From positions 1 through 64,000 of the forward strand of contig NZ_RQHT01000003.1 of assembly GCF_004770905.1 (NCBI RefSeq): 64,000 bases of DNA, in the 5' to 3' direction. The notes beneath the pieces were generated by a model, which saw nothing but the letters and a program-made list of their open reading frames with translations, was not told where the DNA came from and ran no database searches. The stretch's first letter is position 1. Each line of letters starts with the position of its first letter. Positions 25,456 through 35,195 of this stretch are shown one piece after another. The position numbers and the translations under genes were made by a program. The stretch is from Leptospira bandrabouensis. Its GTDB lineage: Bacteria > Spirochaetota > Leptospiria > Leptospirales > Leptospiraceae.

Positions 25456-27943
25456 TTAAAGGGAACCCAACTTTAAAAACGGTTCTACCTTGTTTAGATT
25501 CAAAATCAACATTCGCATTATGACGATTTGCAATTTCTTTAACAAGATACAGTCCTAAACCCAATCCATCACCTGTTGATTTCGTTGAAAAAAATGGCAT
25601 AAAAATCTTTGAATGGTTGTCTGTAGGTATCCCTGCGCCTGAATCTTCGATTTCTACATAAACTGTATCTAATTTTTTATAACTTCTTAATTGTATCGTG
25701 CCTTTAGATCCTACTGCTTGGATGGAATTCCAAATAATTTGGCTCCACAGTTGTACTAAATCACCTTGTATGCAGCGAATATTTCCATTATAATCTAAAT
25801 TAAGTATCAGATTGATATCTCTTAAAAAATGTTCCTTATACAGGGAAATGGCAGAATGGATTGTGTCGTTTAGCGAATAATCTGAAAGTTCTAAATTGGA
25901 TTGTAATCCAGCAAAGTTTTTTAATGTATAAGTAATTTTGGAAAGTCTTCTAACAGAATATAAAATATGTTCAGAGGATTGTTTTACTAATAGTAACTTC
26001 CTTAAGGTTTGAAAATTTTCTCTATTTTTGATTAACGATTTGATTTTATTTATGTTTGATGTTGATAAATTTCGTATACCGGAATCAACAAGGAGTTCAG
26101 CAAGTTCTTCTGCAAAGGTAAGTTCATGTTGTTTAAGGGTTTCGGTTAAAGATTTACGTGCTTGCCTGTTGGATAATCCTGTTAAAATTCGAAGGCCTTC
26201 CGTTTCGGAATCTAATATTGATTGTACTAACTCGTTGATTTGTGAATTTGGGTCTCTTTCGTTTCCTTCTTGCCATTCAGATACGAGTGTTTCTACCGAA
26301 GACTTAATCATTCCAATGGGGTTGTTAATTTCGTGCGAAAGTCCAGAGACTAGTTGGCCAAGAGAAACCATTTTTTCATTTTGAATTAACTTTTGCTGTG
26401 CTTCCCTTAGTGCATATAGAGCAGAGTTTAATTCAGAGTTACTAGATTGAAGTTCTTTGGTCCTTGCTCTTACTTTTTCTTCCAAAGATTTGTTTAATTC
26501 TTTGAGTTCAATTTCTGCTGCTCGTTTTGAAGTTTGGTCTATACCAATCCAAATAATTTTTGAAGGTTCATTTTTATTGTCCCGGATGATTCCAAGTCTC
26601 CAATCTAAGAATAATATTTGGTTAGAGTTGGTTACACATCTTAAAATCAGACTCTCAGCAATGTTTTGAATTTCGTTTACGTCGTCCAAAACATCTTTTA
26701 AAGACTCCCTGTCTTCAGGAAGAAGGATTACATCTTGAATGTATTTTCCTACTACTTCATTTTTAGTAATACCCAAAATGGTTAAAGCTGCTGAGTTTAT
26801 GTTTTCAATTAACCCATGTGCATTGGTTAATAAAATTAAGTTAGCAGCGTTATCAAAAACCGTATTGTTTAGATTTTTTTCTTGAAGAAGAGAAATTTCG
26901 GTTTTTTTTGATTTGGTGATGTCAAGAGCAACCACATCAATTCGTTTCTCAATTCCTAAAATATCAAAAGAAACATTCACGTAATGTTCAGTCCAAACAA
27001 GTGAGCCATTTGCGTGAATCATTCGAAGTATGATAGGTGATTGCCCAGCATACAATTCTGCAATTTTATGTTGGTCCTCTGGAATTACTATATCTTTGAA
27101 AAAATCTGGATTTTCATAAAAAAAATTTAATCCGTAACCGGTGATTTCTTCCATTTTCGGACTTATATAGGAAGTCCTTGGCTCTGGTAAAAATTCTATA
27201 TTATAAATGATGGCTGGAAGTTGGTTATACATAATAAGAAGACGTACGTTTACATCTTTAATCGTTTTCTGTAATAACTCTAGTTCCTCGAGGGAAAGAT
27301 TTAATTTTTTTGTTTGGACATTGAAGTTAAAAAGTATACATCCTACTCCAAAGAGAAACATAAAAAGTGTATTGATGATATAGCCCAAAGGTCTATACCA
27401 AGCTAAATCAAATAAAAATGGAAATGAAATCCTTTGGAGTGCAATGATAAGGCAAATAGTAAAAAAGTAGATACGAAATGCTTTTGGAAACGTATTAAGT
27501 TGGAATACTATTAGACCAAATAGAGCCAAAGCACAGGCATTAAAAATGGAGGAAGGTAAAGCGGTCCAAAAAAAACTTACATCAATTAAGAGAAGAGAAC
27601 TGAATAAAACATAAACCAATATTGAAATAACATATAGAAAAGAAATTCTGATTTTTTTTGTAACGATTGGTGCAACGGCAGCAACCAGAAGATATGATCC
27701 AAATATGGCAAAACTTTCAGAAATAAAAAAAAAGATTTTTTCTGTACTTTCACCAAAAAGATAAAGAGAAAAGTTTCTGAAAACTAGAACGATAAGAAAA
27801 ATAGCGGTATATATTAATTTGACTTCAGATTTAGAGTGTTTTGTTAAAAAGTAAATAATAAATGCCATTGAAGTATTGAATACTATAGAAATGGCAGTCA
27901 CTGCAAAAACTACGTTTACTTCAAATGGAAACATCTTTCTCAA
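25448..27943 (-). CDS. Membrane-bound PAS histidine kinase, last gene of the chemotaxis operon
   Basis: An 831-residue sensor kinase. About seven hydrophobic helices occupy residues 5-205 with little periplasmic loop, resembling MASE- or 7TM-type sensors. PAS domains follow (about 225-350 and 360-475), then a coiled coil (LNKSLEEKVRARTKELQ) and an H box (GLSHEINNPIGMIK, His537). The HATPase has SGAGIP and GDGLGLGLYLVKEI. A TTG start at 27943 follows GGAG; ATG 27934 is an alternative. It overlaps the receiver gene upstream by 23 bases, so it is cotranscribed with the che genes and probably phosphorylates one of the two single-domain receivers. Signal unknown. Confidence 0.85.
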   Translation of the reverse strand: MRKMFPFEVNVVFAVTAISIVFNTSMAFIIYFLTKHSKSEVKLIYTAIFLIVLVFRNFSLYLFGESTEKIFFFISESFAIFGSYLLVAAVAPIVTKKIRISFLYVISILVYVLFSSLLLIDVSFFWTALPSSIFNACALALFGLIVFQLNTFPKAFRIYFFTICLIIALQRISFPFLFDLAWYRPLGYIINTLFMFLFGVGCILFNFNVQTKKLNLSLEELELLQKTIKDVNVRLLIMYNQLPAIIYNIEFLPEPRTSYISPKMEEITGYGLNFFYENPDFFKDIVIPEDQHKIAELYAGQSPIILRMIHANGSLVWTEHYVNVSFDILGIEKRIDVVALDITKSKKTEISLLQEKNLNNTVFDNAANLILLTNAHGLIENINSAALTILGITKNEVVGKYIQDVILLPEDRESLKDVLDDVNEIQNIAESLILRCVTNSNQILFLDWRLGIIRDNKNEPSKIIWIGIDQTSKRAAEIELKELNKSLEEKVRARTKELQSSNSELNSALYALREAQQKLIQNEKMVSLGQLVSGLSHEINNPIGMIKSSVETLVSEWQEGNERDPNSQINELVQSILDSETEGLRILTGLSNRQARKSLTETLKQHELTFAEELAELLVDSGIRNLSTSNINKIKSLIKNRENFQTLRKLLLVKQSSEHILYSVRRLSKITYTLKNFAGLQSNLELSDYSLNDTIHSAISLYKEHFLRDINLILNLDYNGNIRCIQGDLVQLWSQIIWNSIQAVGSKGTIQLRSYKKLDTVYVEIEDSGAGIPTDNHSKIFMPFFSTKSTGDGLGLGLYLVKEIANRHNANVDFESKQGRTVFKVGFPLTT

Positions 27944-28301
27944 TTAGCTCCGTAACTTGTTTAATTAGTTGTTCGTTGTTAAATGGCTTTATCATCCAGA
28001 CATCAGCTCCGTTGGCTAAAGCCTTGGAGATGATTTCCGGTTTGTCTTCTGTTGAGAGAACCAAAAATTTGAAAGCCTTTTGGCTCCTTACTTTTTTTAC
28101 CTCTCGGATTAATTCAATTCCACTAATGCCTGGCATATTAAAGTCAAAGATTCCCAAATGAATAGAAATATCAGATTTTAATATCTCTAATGCTTTTTCA
28201 CCTGTATCACAAGTGATTACTTTATGCCCTTGGCTACTTAAAGCTAACCTAACAATCTTTAGAACAGTTGGAGAGTCATCTACTACTAGAATCGAGGCCA
28301 T
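27921..28301 (-). CDS. Single-domain response regulator (CheY-like)
   Basis: A 126-residue receiver domain. It has the acidic pair in LVVDDSP (Asp8, Asp9), the phospho-acceptor Asp53 in GIFDFNMPG, a threonine/serine switch in LVLSTED, and the lysine of WMIKPF. It is about 45 percent similar by eye to the receiver encoded just upstream, suggesting a local duplication. It ends inside the start of the membrane kinase, its most likely partner, though action on the flagellar switch as a CheY is also possible. Confidence 0.88.
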   Translation of the reverse strand: MASILVVDDSPTVLKIVRLALSSQGHKVITCDTGEKALEILKSDISIHLGIFDFNMPGISGIELIREVKKVRSQKAFKFLVLSTEDKPEIISKALANGADVWMIKPFNNEQLIKQVTELIEKDVSI

Positions 28302-28302
28302 T

Positions 28303-28668
28303 TTACATTGAACTTAACTGAGAAATTAATTTGACTAGTGATTCGTTTGCAAATGGCTTCACTAACCATCCTACTGCACCTGCTGCCTTTCCTTTGTTTT
28401 TCATTTCTTCGCTGGATTCAGTGGTTAACATTATGATTTTCATTGACTTCCCATTTTCAGTTTTTAAAGTTTTTTCTGTTAACTCTATCCCTGTCATTCC
28501 TGGCATATTAACATCGAAAATCCCAATATCAAAACTAGAACTTTCTATTTTTTGAAGGGCTTCAGTTCCGTTAGTTGCGGATGTTACTTCGTGACCTTCT
28601 GTTGTTAACACCAGGTTTAAAATTTTTAGCACTGCTGGTGCATCGTCAACGGTAAGAATTCTTGCCAT
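28303..28668 (-). CDS. cheY: CheY-like chemotaxis response regulator
   Basis: A 121-residue receiver with VDDAP (Asp8, Asp9), phospho-acceptor Asp52 in IFDVNMPGMTG, LTTES, and the KPF lysine near residue 105. Single-domain receivers in che operons are usually CheY, which binds the flagellar switch protein FliM when phosphorylated by CheA. It is one base from its downstream paralogue and one base from the kinase-like gene upstream. Which of the two receivers is the motor-binding CheY is not decidable from sequence. Confidence 0.85.
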   Translation of the reverse strand: MARILTVDDAPAVLKILNLVLTTEGHEVTSATNGTEALQKIESSSFDIGIFDVNMPGMTGIELTEKTLKTENGKSMKIIMLTTESSEEMKNKGKAAGAVGWLVKPFANESLVKLISQLSSM

Positions 28669-28669
28669 T

Positions 28670-29926
28670 TTATTTCTCCTCTTCTAATAATGGGAATCGT
28701 ATTGTTAAACAAATATCTTTTGTGTTTTCGTTTTTAAAGTTATTTTCTATATTATAAATTTGTACATTAGCTAGGTGTTGGTCCATGATCTTTTTTACAA
28801 GTGGTAAGCCGAGTCCAAATCTAAATTGTTCAAATTTCGCATAACTATCATCTACTACTGATGAAATTCTAAAAAAAGGTTCAAAGACTAAGGATTCAAA
28901 TTTTTCTGGAATACCACTGGAACCATCATCATTTTGGTAAGCAGGGTTGATCACTTTTAATTCAAGAAAATTCTCTTTTTGAAAGAAAAGTAAATATATA
29001 ATGTCTTGATCTTTTGAATATTTGATCGCATTGATTAAAACTTCTCTAATTGCGTATGAGATTTTTGTTTCATCTAGTCTTATTTTTTTTCCAGTGGCTG
29101 AAATCGGAATCTGGCTTAAGTTTATTTTCTGATTTTTTATACTTAATGCTTCGTTTAAAAAATCAAGTTCTCTTTCAATGATAGGAAGAAGTTTGGTTGG
29201 CGATTCTTTTTTATTTACTTGTTCTTGGTCATCAATAATCGATTGGGAAACCGACATACTATCAAACATACTTTTCGCAGCTTCATAGTTTTCTGATAGT
29301 AAATCCATAACGGGTTTGGGAATAGAATAATTTTTTTCATCCTGATCCAGTTTACTTTTTGAAATTAAAATGCTAACTACACTCATTAGAGTGCCTATTC
29401 CACTTCCTTGGAACAAGTTAATATTCATTTGGTGGATGATATCTGCTGCTATGTTTTCATTCTCTTTGTTCGAGATTGATTTTTTCCAATCGAAAATTTC
29501 GACCATTCGTTTGTATAAATTGTTTTCTGCGTCATTGATAAATTGAGATTTTAATTTGGTTGATAGATATAAAAATGATCGATCTAGAGTAAATTTTAAG
29601 TGATCTTGGTCTACTGGCGTTTGAATGAAATCATAAACCGAATGTCTTTTTAAAAGAGAAGCTGTTAAACCCCATTGGGAAGTATCTGTGATTAGAATGA
29701 TTAAAGTATGTGGAAAGTTGATTGTAAATTCAGATAGTTTTTTTTGGTCCCTTTCGTTTTCTATGTCGTTTGCATGAAAAATAAGGAAGTGGAATTTTCC
29801 TTCCTCCAACTTCTCTGCAATTTCTTCAAGATCATTTACTCTTTCAAATGTATAAACAATTTCTTTAAGTAATTCCGCTATTGGTTTTGTGTTTTTGCTT
29901 TCAAGTAGTAGGCTATGCGGAATCAT
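28670..29926 (-). CDS. Receiver-like plus HATPase protein in the chemotaxis operon
   Basis: A 418-residue cytoplasmic protein. The first 125 residues follow a receiver-like alternation of helices and strands (FHFLIFHANDIEN, TLIILITDTSQWG, YDFIQTPVDQDHL), but the phosphorylatable Asp and acidic pocket are not recognisable, so it looks like a pseudo-receiver. The C terminus (about 285-415) is a GHKL ATPase with an N box (REVLINAIKYS) and FGLGLPLVKKIMDQH; I see no standard H box between them. It overlaps cheB by 4 bases. It may be a histidine kinase with an unusual dimerisation domain or an ATP-binding regulator of signalling. Confidence 0.7.
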   Translation of the reverse strand: MIPHSLLLESKNTKPIAELLKEIVYTFERVNDLEEIAEKLEEGKFHFLIFHANDIENERDQKKLSEFTINFPHTLIILITDTSQWGLTASLLKRHSVYDFIQTPVDQDHLKFTLDRSFLYLSTKLKSQFINDAENNLYKRMVEIFDWKKSISNKENENIAADIIHQMNINLFQGSGIGTLMSVVSILISKSKLDQDEKNYSIPKPVMDLLSENYEAAKSMFDSMSVSQSIIDDQEQVNKKESPTKLLPIIERELDFLNEALSIKNQKINLSQIPISATGKKIRLDETKISYAIREVLINAIKYSKDQDIIYLLFFQKENFLELKVINPAYQNDDGSSGIPEKFESLVFEPFFRISSVVDDSYAKFEQFRFGLGLPLVKKIMDQHLANVQIYNIENNFKNENTKDICLTIRFPLLEEEK

Positions 29927-30966
29927 AGTGATGCAATTTCCTTAATTTTCTCTACCATATCATCTAAGGATACCTGGTAGAGAACGGCTCCTGATTCATA
30001 GGCTGCTTTTGGCATTCCATAAACTACACATGTTTCTTTGTTTTGTCCAATCGTGAGGCAACCTTTGTTTTTTAACTTTAAGAGACCAGTTGCTCCATCG
30101 CTGCCCATTCCTGTTAAAATGATAGCTATGCTACTACCCGCTATTTCTTGTTCTGCGGCTGATTCAAATAACACGTCCACTGAGGGCCTATGTCCATTTT
30201 TTTTATCAGTTTGTGTAATACGCGTATAGTATTCGGTACCAAGTTTTTGAATTCCTAAATGGTAGTTTCCGGGAGCAATATAAACATGTCCATTTTGTAA
30301 TAATTCTTTGTCTTTTGCTTCTATAACTCGAACCTTTAAATCTGAATTGAGCCTTTGTGCAAATAAGGCAGTGAAATTTTCTGGCATATGTTGTGCAATG
30401 AGTATGGGAGGAAAAGTTTCATCTACGTCATTCAATAGTTTTCTTAATGCTGTGGTTCCTCCTGTAGAAGAACCAATCAACATTAACTTTCTCTTAAATG
30501 TTGTTTTGGAATTTGAATTCTTGGATAAAGTTGAATTATTATTTTTTATGTTACTTAATTGGTTAACATTGTAATTTAAACTTTCGTATAGTTTGGAAAG
30601 TAAATCTTCTTTTGCTTCTGTTAAACTTTCTTGTGTTCCTGTCGGTTTCGTTACATAATCGAATGCACCTGCTTCTAAAGCTTCTAAAGTAATTCCTGCT
30701 CCTTCTGTGGTAGAAGAACTAAACATGATGACTGGCATTGGATATTGTGGCAGTAGTTTTTTTAAAAAAACAATTCCATCCATTCCGGGCATATGAACAT
30801 CGAGAGTCATAACCTCTGGTTGTTTTTCGACAATTAAATCCCTCGCTTCGTATGGATTGGAAGCTTCACCAATGACTTCCCAGTTCGCATCGGATTCAAT
30901 CCAACGTTTGACCATACTTCGGACAGACTTTTGATCATCTACAACGATTACTGTGTGTTTTTTCAT
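29923..30966 (-). CDS. cheB: Chemotaxis protein-glutamate methylesterase CheB
   Basis: Removes methyl groups from (and deamidates) chemoreceptors to reset adaptation. The 347 residues contain an N-terminal receiver (VVDDQKSVR; phospho-acceptor Asp56 in TLDVHMPGMDG; KPTG) and a C-terminal esterase with the catalytic set: Ser in LIGSSTGGTTAL, His in IAQHMPENFT and Asp in LTGMGSDGATGL. It overlaps cheA upstream and the kinase-like gene downstream by 4 bases each. No cheR methyltransferase accompanies it in this operon. Confidence 0.96.
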   Translation of the reverse strand: MKKHTVIVVDDQKSVRSMVKRWIESDANWEVIGEASNPYEARDLIVEKQPEVMTLDVHMPGMDGIVFLKKLLPQYPMPVIMFSSSTTEGAGITLEALEAGAFDYVTKPTGTQESLTEAKEDLLSKLYESLNYNVNQLSNIKNNNSTLSKNSNSKTTFKRKLMLIGSSTGGTTALRKLLNDVDETFPPILIAQHMPENFTALFAQRLNSDLKVRVIEAKDKELLQNGHVYIAPGNYHLGIQKLGTEYYTRITQTDKKNGHRPSVDVLFESAAEQEIAGSSIAIILTGMGSDGATGLLKLKNKGCLTIGQNKETCVVYGMPKAAYESGAVLYQVSLDDMVEKIKEIASL

Positions 30967-32843
30967 ATAGTAACCGAAGATAAATGTTGGTTAATTAATT
31001 TTCGTACGTCTAAAATAAGACCAGCATGCCCATTCCCAAGAATGGTACAACCAGCAAGTCCATTAATATTTTTAAAAATCGGTGATATTGGTTTGATAAC
31101 AATCGATTGACTGCCGAGGATTTCATCAAATACAATCCCCATTATTTTTTCATGAGATTCAGTAACAATTAGATATTTTTCCTTAAGAGATCTTAGCTTG
31201 TTTAAATCTGAATCTTTTCCAAATAATAAATTTATATCCACAATTGAAATTTGGTTTTTACGGTATTGAATGCTATGGTTGTTTTTGTATAACTCATTGA
31301 TTGGCACATCTCCTAGATAGATTGATTCTTTTACATCTATAGAAGGTAAAATAAAGTATGTATCGGATTTACGAACAACTAATCCTTCAATAATGGCAAG
31401 GGTTAATGGAACTCTGATGAGGAAGGTTGTCCCTTGTCCATATATTGAAAATACATCCACAAAGCCCTTTAGAGTTGTTACATTTTTTCTAACTACATCC
31501 AAACCAACTCCTCTTCCTGAGAGGTCAGTAACTTCTTTTGCTGTAGAAAAACCAGGGTGAAATAGAAATTCCCAAACGTCCTTATCTTCAAGACTTTCAG
31601 CATCGGAACGTCCAAGTAATCCAAGTGAGATTGCTTTATTTAAAATTTTTTCCCTGCTAAGACCTTTTCCGTCATCTCGTACTTCAATCCAAACTTCTTT
31701 TCCAGACTGTGTTGCTGTTAGTTGGATAGTACCTTGTGGTTGTTTGCCGGATTCTTTTCTTTCTTCAGGAGTTTCTAACCCATGATCTATGGCATTTCTT
31801 AAAATATGGACAAGAGGATCATACATTTCTTCGAGAATGGATTTATCAATTTCTGTATCTTCGCCGGAGATAACTAGGTTTACCTGTTTCCCCGTTTTTT
31901 TAGCTGTATCACGTACAAGACGTTCCATACGTGAGAAGATTCCAGCGATAGGAATCATTCTTAGACTCAGGGTAATTTCCTGGAGGTTCCTAATTAATTT
32001 TTTTAATTGGAGAGCTGTTTTTTGAAAGTTTTCTAATTTGAGTTTTGCGATATCGGGATGATCCGTTACCATTGGTTCGGTGATGACAATTTCTCCAACA
32101 ATATCAAGAAGAGAATCTAACTTATCAGTATCAATTCGAATGTCTTTTTTGATGATCGACTTTTTTTCTGTTTTAAGATTCTCTTCTGCTTTAGGAACTG
32201 TTTCTTTAGTGATAGGTTTATCAGTTTTTATGAATAAACCAAATTCCTCGTTTTTTGAGGGAGTGGAATCACCGGTAAATAATCCGAAATCTTCACTAAC
32301 AGGCGTTTTTGGACTCTCTATAAACAATCCAAATTCTTCTTTTGCTGAATTCTCTGTATTAGAGTTTATAAACAAACCAAACTCAGCTTCCTTTTGATTG
32401 TGCTCTGAGTTCTCCTTCGGTTTTGTTTCTTTGATTCGGATTTCATTGTTTTTTTCGTTTAATTTCTCTAAAAATTGAATTTGCAATTCATTGAAAAAAT
32501 CTCCGCCCGAAGGAGAAGATTCTTCATGTTCTACAAGTTCATTTAGATGGTCTAGGGCTGTGATGAGGCATTCTAAAGTGTCTTCATCTTGTGCTTCGGG
32601 ATGATTTCGTAAATAATCGAGAAGATTTTCAGCAGCATGAGCCATTTTTACAATCCCAGTTAATCCAAAAAAACCAGAACTCCCTTTAATCGTATGGAAA
32701 TGTCTAAATAAAGTGTCGAGAAGTTCTCGGTCTACTTGACTACCATCTAACGTTGATTTTTCGAAATGGAGTAATTCCTTTTCGATATTTTCAAGTGTTT
32801 CTCGCGCTTCGATTAAGTATTCTAATACATCATCTCTTCCCAT
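30963..32843 (-). CDS. cheA: Chemotaxis histidine kinase CheA
   Basis: Receptor-coupled kinase that phosphorylates CheY and CheB; 626 residues. The P1 HPt domain (1-105) carries phospho-acceptor His50 in FRHFHTIKGSSG. No globular P2 is evident; instead, residues 154-205 hold four repeats of E(E/D)FGLF(I/T) at 15-16-residue spacing. P3 dimerisation helices follow (about 238-300), then the P4 ATPase (HILRNAIDHGLETPEERK; GRGVGLDVVRKNV) and the CheW-like P5 (about 490-626). The start overlaps nothing; the 3' end overlaps cheB by 4 bases. The repeats may replace P2 as docking sites for response regulators (inference). Confidence 0.95.
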   Translation of the reverse strand: MGRDDVLEYLIEARETLENIEKELLHFEKSTLDGSQVDRELLDTLFRHFHTIKGSSGFFGLTGIVKMAHAAENLLDYLRNHPEAQDEDTLECLITALDHLNELVEHEESSPSGGDFFNELQIQFLEKLNEKNNEIRIKETKPKENSEHNQKEAEFGLFINSNTENSAKEEFGLFIESPKTPVSEDFGLFTGDSTPSKNEEFGLFIKTDKPITKETVPKAEENLKTEKKSIIKKDIRIDTDKLDSLLDIVGEIVITEPMVTDHPDIAKLKLENFQKTALQLKKLIRNLQEITLSLRMIPIAGIFSRMERLVRDTAKKTGKQVNLVISGEDTEIDKSILEEMYDPLVHILRNAIDHGLETPEERKESGKQPQGTIQLTATQSGKEVWIEVRDDGKGLSREKILNKAISLGLLGRSDAESLEDKDVWEFLFHPGFSTAKEVTDLSGRGVGLDVVRKNVTTLKGFVDVFSIYGQGTTFLIRVPLTLAIIEGLVVRKSDTYFILPSIDVKESIYLGDVPINELYKNNHSIQYRKNQISIVDINLLFGKDSDLNKLRSLKEKYLIVTESHEKIMGIVFDEILGSQSIVIKPISPIFKNINGLAGCTILGNGHAGLILDVRKLINQHLSSVTI

Positions 32844-32846
32844 GAA

Positions 32847-33350
32847 TTAGTTTCCCGGAATGTCCTTAATCAAAACGGTTTCTTCTTCTGTAAGTAGTCT
32901 TTGTAAGTTGATTAGAATTTTTACTGAATTGCCAACTCTACCCGTAGCATAAATAAATCGTGAAGATTTTGATTCACCAATCTTTGGTGCTAAATCGATA
33001 TTTTCGGAAGGAATCCGTAAAACATCATTTACAGAATCAACTATCAACCCAAGTGGTAGACCATCTAATTCCACAAGTAATACACAGGTTCTTTCGTGAT
33101 ATGGTTTAAATGACATATCAAATCGCAAACGAACATCCATTACTGGGATAATTTTCCCACGGATATTGATCACACCTTTTAAGAATGGAGCAGTGCCGGG
33201 AATAGTTGTGATTGCTGGAAGGGCAAGAATCTCTGTTAGGTGTCTTACTTCAAATGCATAGTCTCTATCTTCCAAACTAAAACAAAGATACAAATCTTTC
33301 ATGGTATCTTCATCAGCGCTCATATCCCATGATTTTAAGTTCTGGTTCAT
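32847..33350 (-). CDS. cheW: Chemotaxis coupling protein CheW
   Basis: Adaptor joining receptors to CheA; 167 residues. The typical CheW core is visible: YLCFSLEDRDYAFEVRHLTEIL, the FLKGVINIRGKIIPVMDVRLRF block, and LIVDSVNDVLRI. It sits between the receptor gene and cheA, 3 bases from cheA and 7 bases after the MCP gene, all on one transcript. Confidence 0.95.
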   Translation of the reverse strand: MNQNLKSWDMSADEDTMKDLYLCFSLEDRDYAFEVRHLTEILALPAITTIPGTAPFLKGVINIRGKIIPVMDVRLRFDMSFKPYHERTCVLLVELDGLPLGLIVDSVNDVLRIPSENIDLAPKIGESKSSRFIYATGRVGNSVKILINLQRLLTEEETVLIKDIPGN

Positions 33351-33357
33351 AATTGAC

Positions 33358-35106
33358 CTATAAAACGATTTTTGGTCTTTCCACCCGCGTGAGGGCAGTT
33401 GATTTAGATGTATCTTCTTTTAATTTAAAACTCATGATAATTGAACGCATAATTTCCACTTGACGTTTCAAGGTTTCACTTGAGGCTGCCACTTCTTCTG
33501 CAGATGCAGCCGTTGTTGATGTTACGGTTGTTACTTGGTCTATACCTTGGGTTATTTGTAAGACAGCTGATTTTTGTTCGTGGATCGAACTTGCTAAACT
33601 CTTTGTGAGGTTACTTACATTTTCAGCACTATCAGAAATTTGACCAAGAACTTCTGCTGTTTTTTCAGTCGCATCGTTTCCAAGTTTTACTTTTTTCATT
33701 GAAGATTCAATGAGGAGGGTGGTTTCATCTGCTGCATTGGCACTTTTTTGGGCCAGATTCCTTACTTCTTCTGCAACGACTGCAAAACCTTTTCCATGTT
33801 GTCCTGCTCTGGCTGCTTCTACTGCCGCATTGAGAGCTAGTATATTGGTTTGAAATGCAATGTCATTAATGACTTTGTTGATTTTGGAAATTTGATCAAA
33901 GGAGTTACTAATTTCTCCCATTGCAGAGACTAGATCCTTCATTTTGGAATTACCCTCTAGCGCCTGTTTTGCGGTTGATTCGGAAAATTCTGTCATCTTC
34001 TCTGCATTTTCTGCGTTTGATAGAAAACTATTACTGATTTCGGTAAGTGTAGCTGAAATTTCTTCTACTGCACTTGCTTGTTCACTTGCTGCTTCTGAAA
34101 GAGAAGTGCTGGCATCGGCTAATTGTTGAGCTCCTAAATCCACCTCTTGAGAAGTAAAAAACAATTTTTCTACTACATCAGAAAGATTGATAAGCATTCG
34201 ACGCAAACTTAGGCCCAATTGATCTCGATCTGATTTGAGTGTGACATCGGCACTGAGATCAGAATTGGCAATTCGTTCTAAGTGTTCAGCACGTTCTTTG
34301 ATAAAAGTGACAAGTTCCATAAAGGCTTGAGTGAGCTGTTGGATTTCATTGCCTTCTAAGTGTTTTATACTTGTATGAGTATTATGTTTTGTTTCTAAAT
34401 TTACATCCAGATCTCCAATGGATACAGTTTGTGCTACCTCTACGATTTTTTTCATCGGAGCTGCAATGGAGTCTGAGAAAAAGATAGCGATCACAAAAAC
34501 CAAAATAAAAGCAATCACTACGATTGTAGTAACAATTGCTAAAGATCTTTCAAAATGTGCTTCCGATTTATGGTATTCTTCTTTAGCTACTTTTAATTGT
34601 ACTCGGATCAAATCATCTAAGTGATTGGTAAGTGGTTCGAAGATTGGATACATATCGACGGTGACAAACTTTTCTAATTCTGCTTCATTTCTTGTTTCCA
34701 AAAGGATGCGAAGTTGTTTGACTCCTGCTTTGAGTGGTGGAAATTCTTTTTCCATCTGATCAATGATCGCTTTTTCTTCTGGGACAAGATAAGTACCTAA
34801 ATAAACCTTCCATATTTCATCGGCCTTTGTTTCGGATTCTCGTATGGATTCGAGTGCTTCTTCTACTGTGATTTTTTTTGCACGAACTTTGTTGGCTGAA
34901 TCCACAATTCCAATCAGATAAGCATCTGAAACTTCTTTGATTTGGCTAATTGGTACAACTCGGTCTTCAAAGACTGTATGAAGCGATGCTAAAATTTGAC
35001 GTGCTGCATAGAAACTGGCGCCTGCGACAACAATCATCAAAAGAATGGTTACCATAAAAGCCAAAAGTAATTTGACTCGAATTTTAAGATTGTGAATCCA
35101 TTTCAT
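33358..35106 (-). CDS. Methyl-accepting chemotaxis protein
   Basis: A transmembrane chemoreceptor of 582 residues. TM1 (about 13-33) and TM2 (about 192-214) frame a helical periplasmic sensor of the four-helix-bundle type; a HAMP domain follows (about 215-290). The cytoplasmic signalling tip is well conserved: [20 protein letters not shown] and then [17 protein letters not shown], which binds CheA and CheW. No C-terminal CheR/CheB tether pentapeptide (NWETF type) is present; the protein ends RPKIVL. It is the first gene of the operon. A promoter is seen at 35131-35158. The ligand is unknown. Confidence 0.95.
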   Translation of the reverse strand: MKWIHNLKIRVKLLLAFMVTILLMIVVAGASFYAARQILASLHTVFEDRVVPISQIKEVSDAYLIGIVDSANKVRAKKITVEEALESIRESETKADEIWKVYLGTYLVPEEKAIIDQMEKEFPPLKAGVKQLRILLETRNEAELEKFVTVDMYPIFEPLTNHLDDLIRVQLKVAKEEYHKSEAHFERSLAIVTTIVVIAFILVFVIAIFFSDSIAAPMKKIVEVAQTVSIGDLDVNLETKHNTHTSIKHLEGNEIQQLTQAFMELVTFIKERAEHLERIANSDLSADVTLKSDRDQLGLSLRRMLINLSDVVEKLFFTSQEVDLGAQQLADASTSLSEAASEQASAVEEISATLTEISNSFLSNAENAEKMTEFSESTAKQALEGNSKMKDLVSAMGEISNSFDQISKINKVINDIAFQTNILALNAAVEAARAGQHGKGFAVVAEEVRNLAQKSANAADETTLLIESSMKKVKLGNDATEKTAEVLGQISDSAENVSNLTKSLASSIHEQKSAVLQITQGIDQVTTVTSTTAASAEEVAASSETLKRQVEIMRSIIMSFKLKEDTSKSTALTRVERPKIVL

Positions 35107-35130
35107 AGTTTTTCCCTAGAGGTGGACGGA

Positions 35131-35158
35131 ATTCTAATTCATGAATTTTGCTAGTCAA
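35131..35158 (-). promoter_or_regulatory. Sigma70-type promoter of the chemotaxis operon
   Basis: Read on the minus strand, TTGACT (35158-35153) and TAGAAT (35136-35131) are separated by 16 bases and lie about 25 bases before the MCP start codon. GGGAAA precedes that ATG. The fit to the housekeeping consensus is good, and there is no sigma28-like sequence in the gap. Confidence 0.5.
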
Positions 35159-35195
35159 GCCTTTCCTAATATTAAATTATAAAAAACAAAAATAG

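Noticed and set aside
33395..34624. Plus-strand frames opposite the MCP gene
   Set aside because: Shadows of the receptor's coiled coil, with no start signals.
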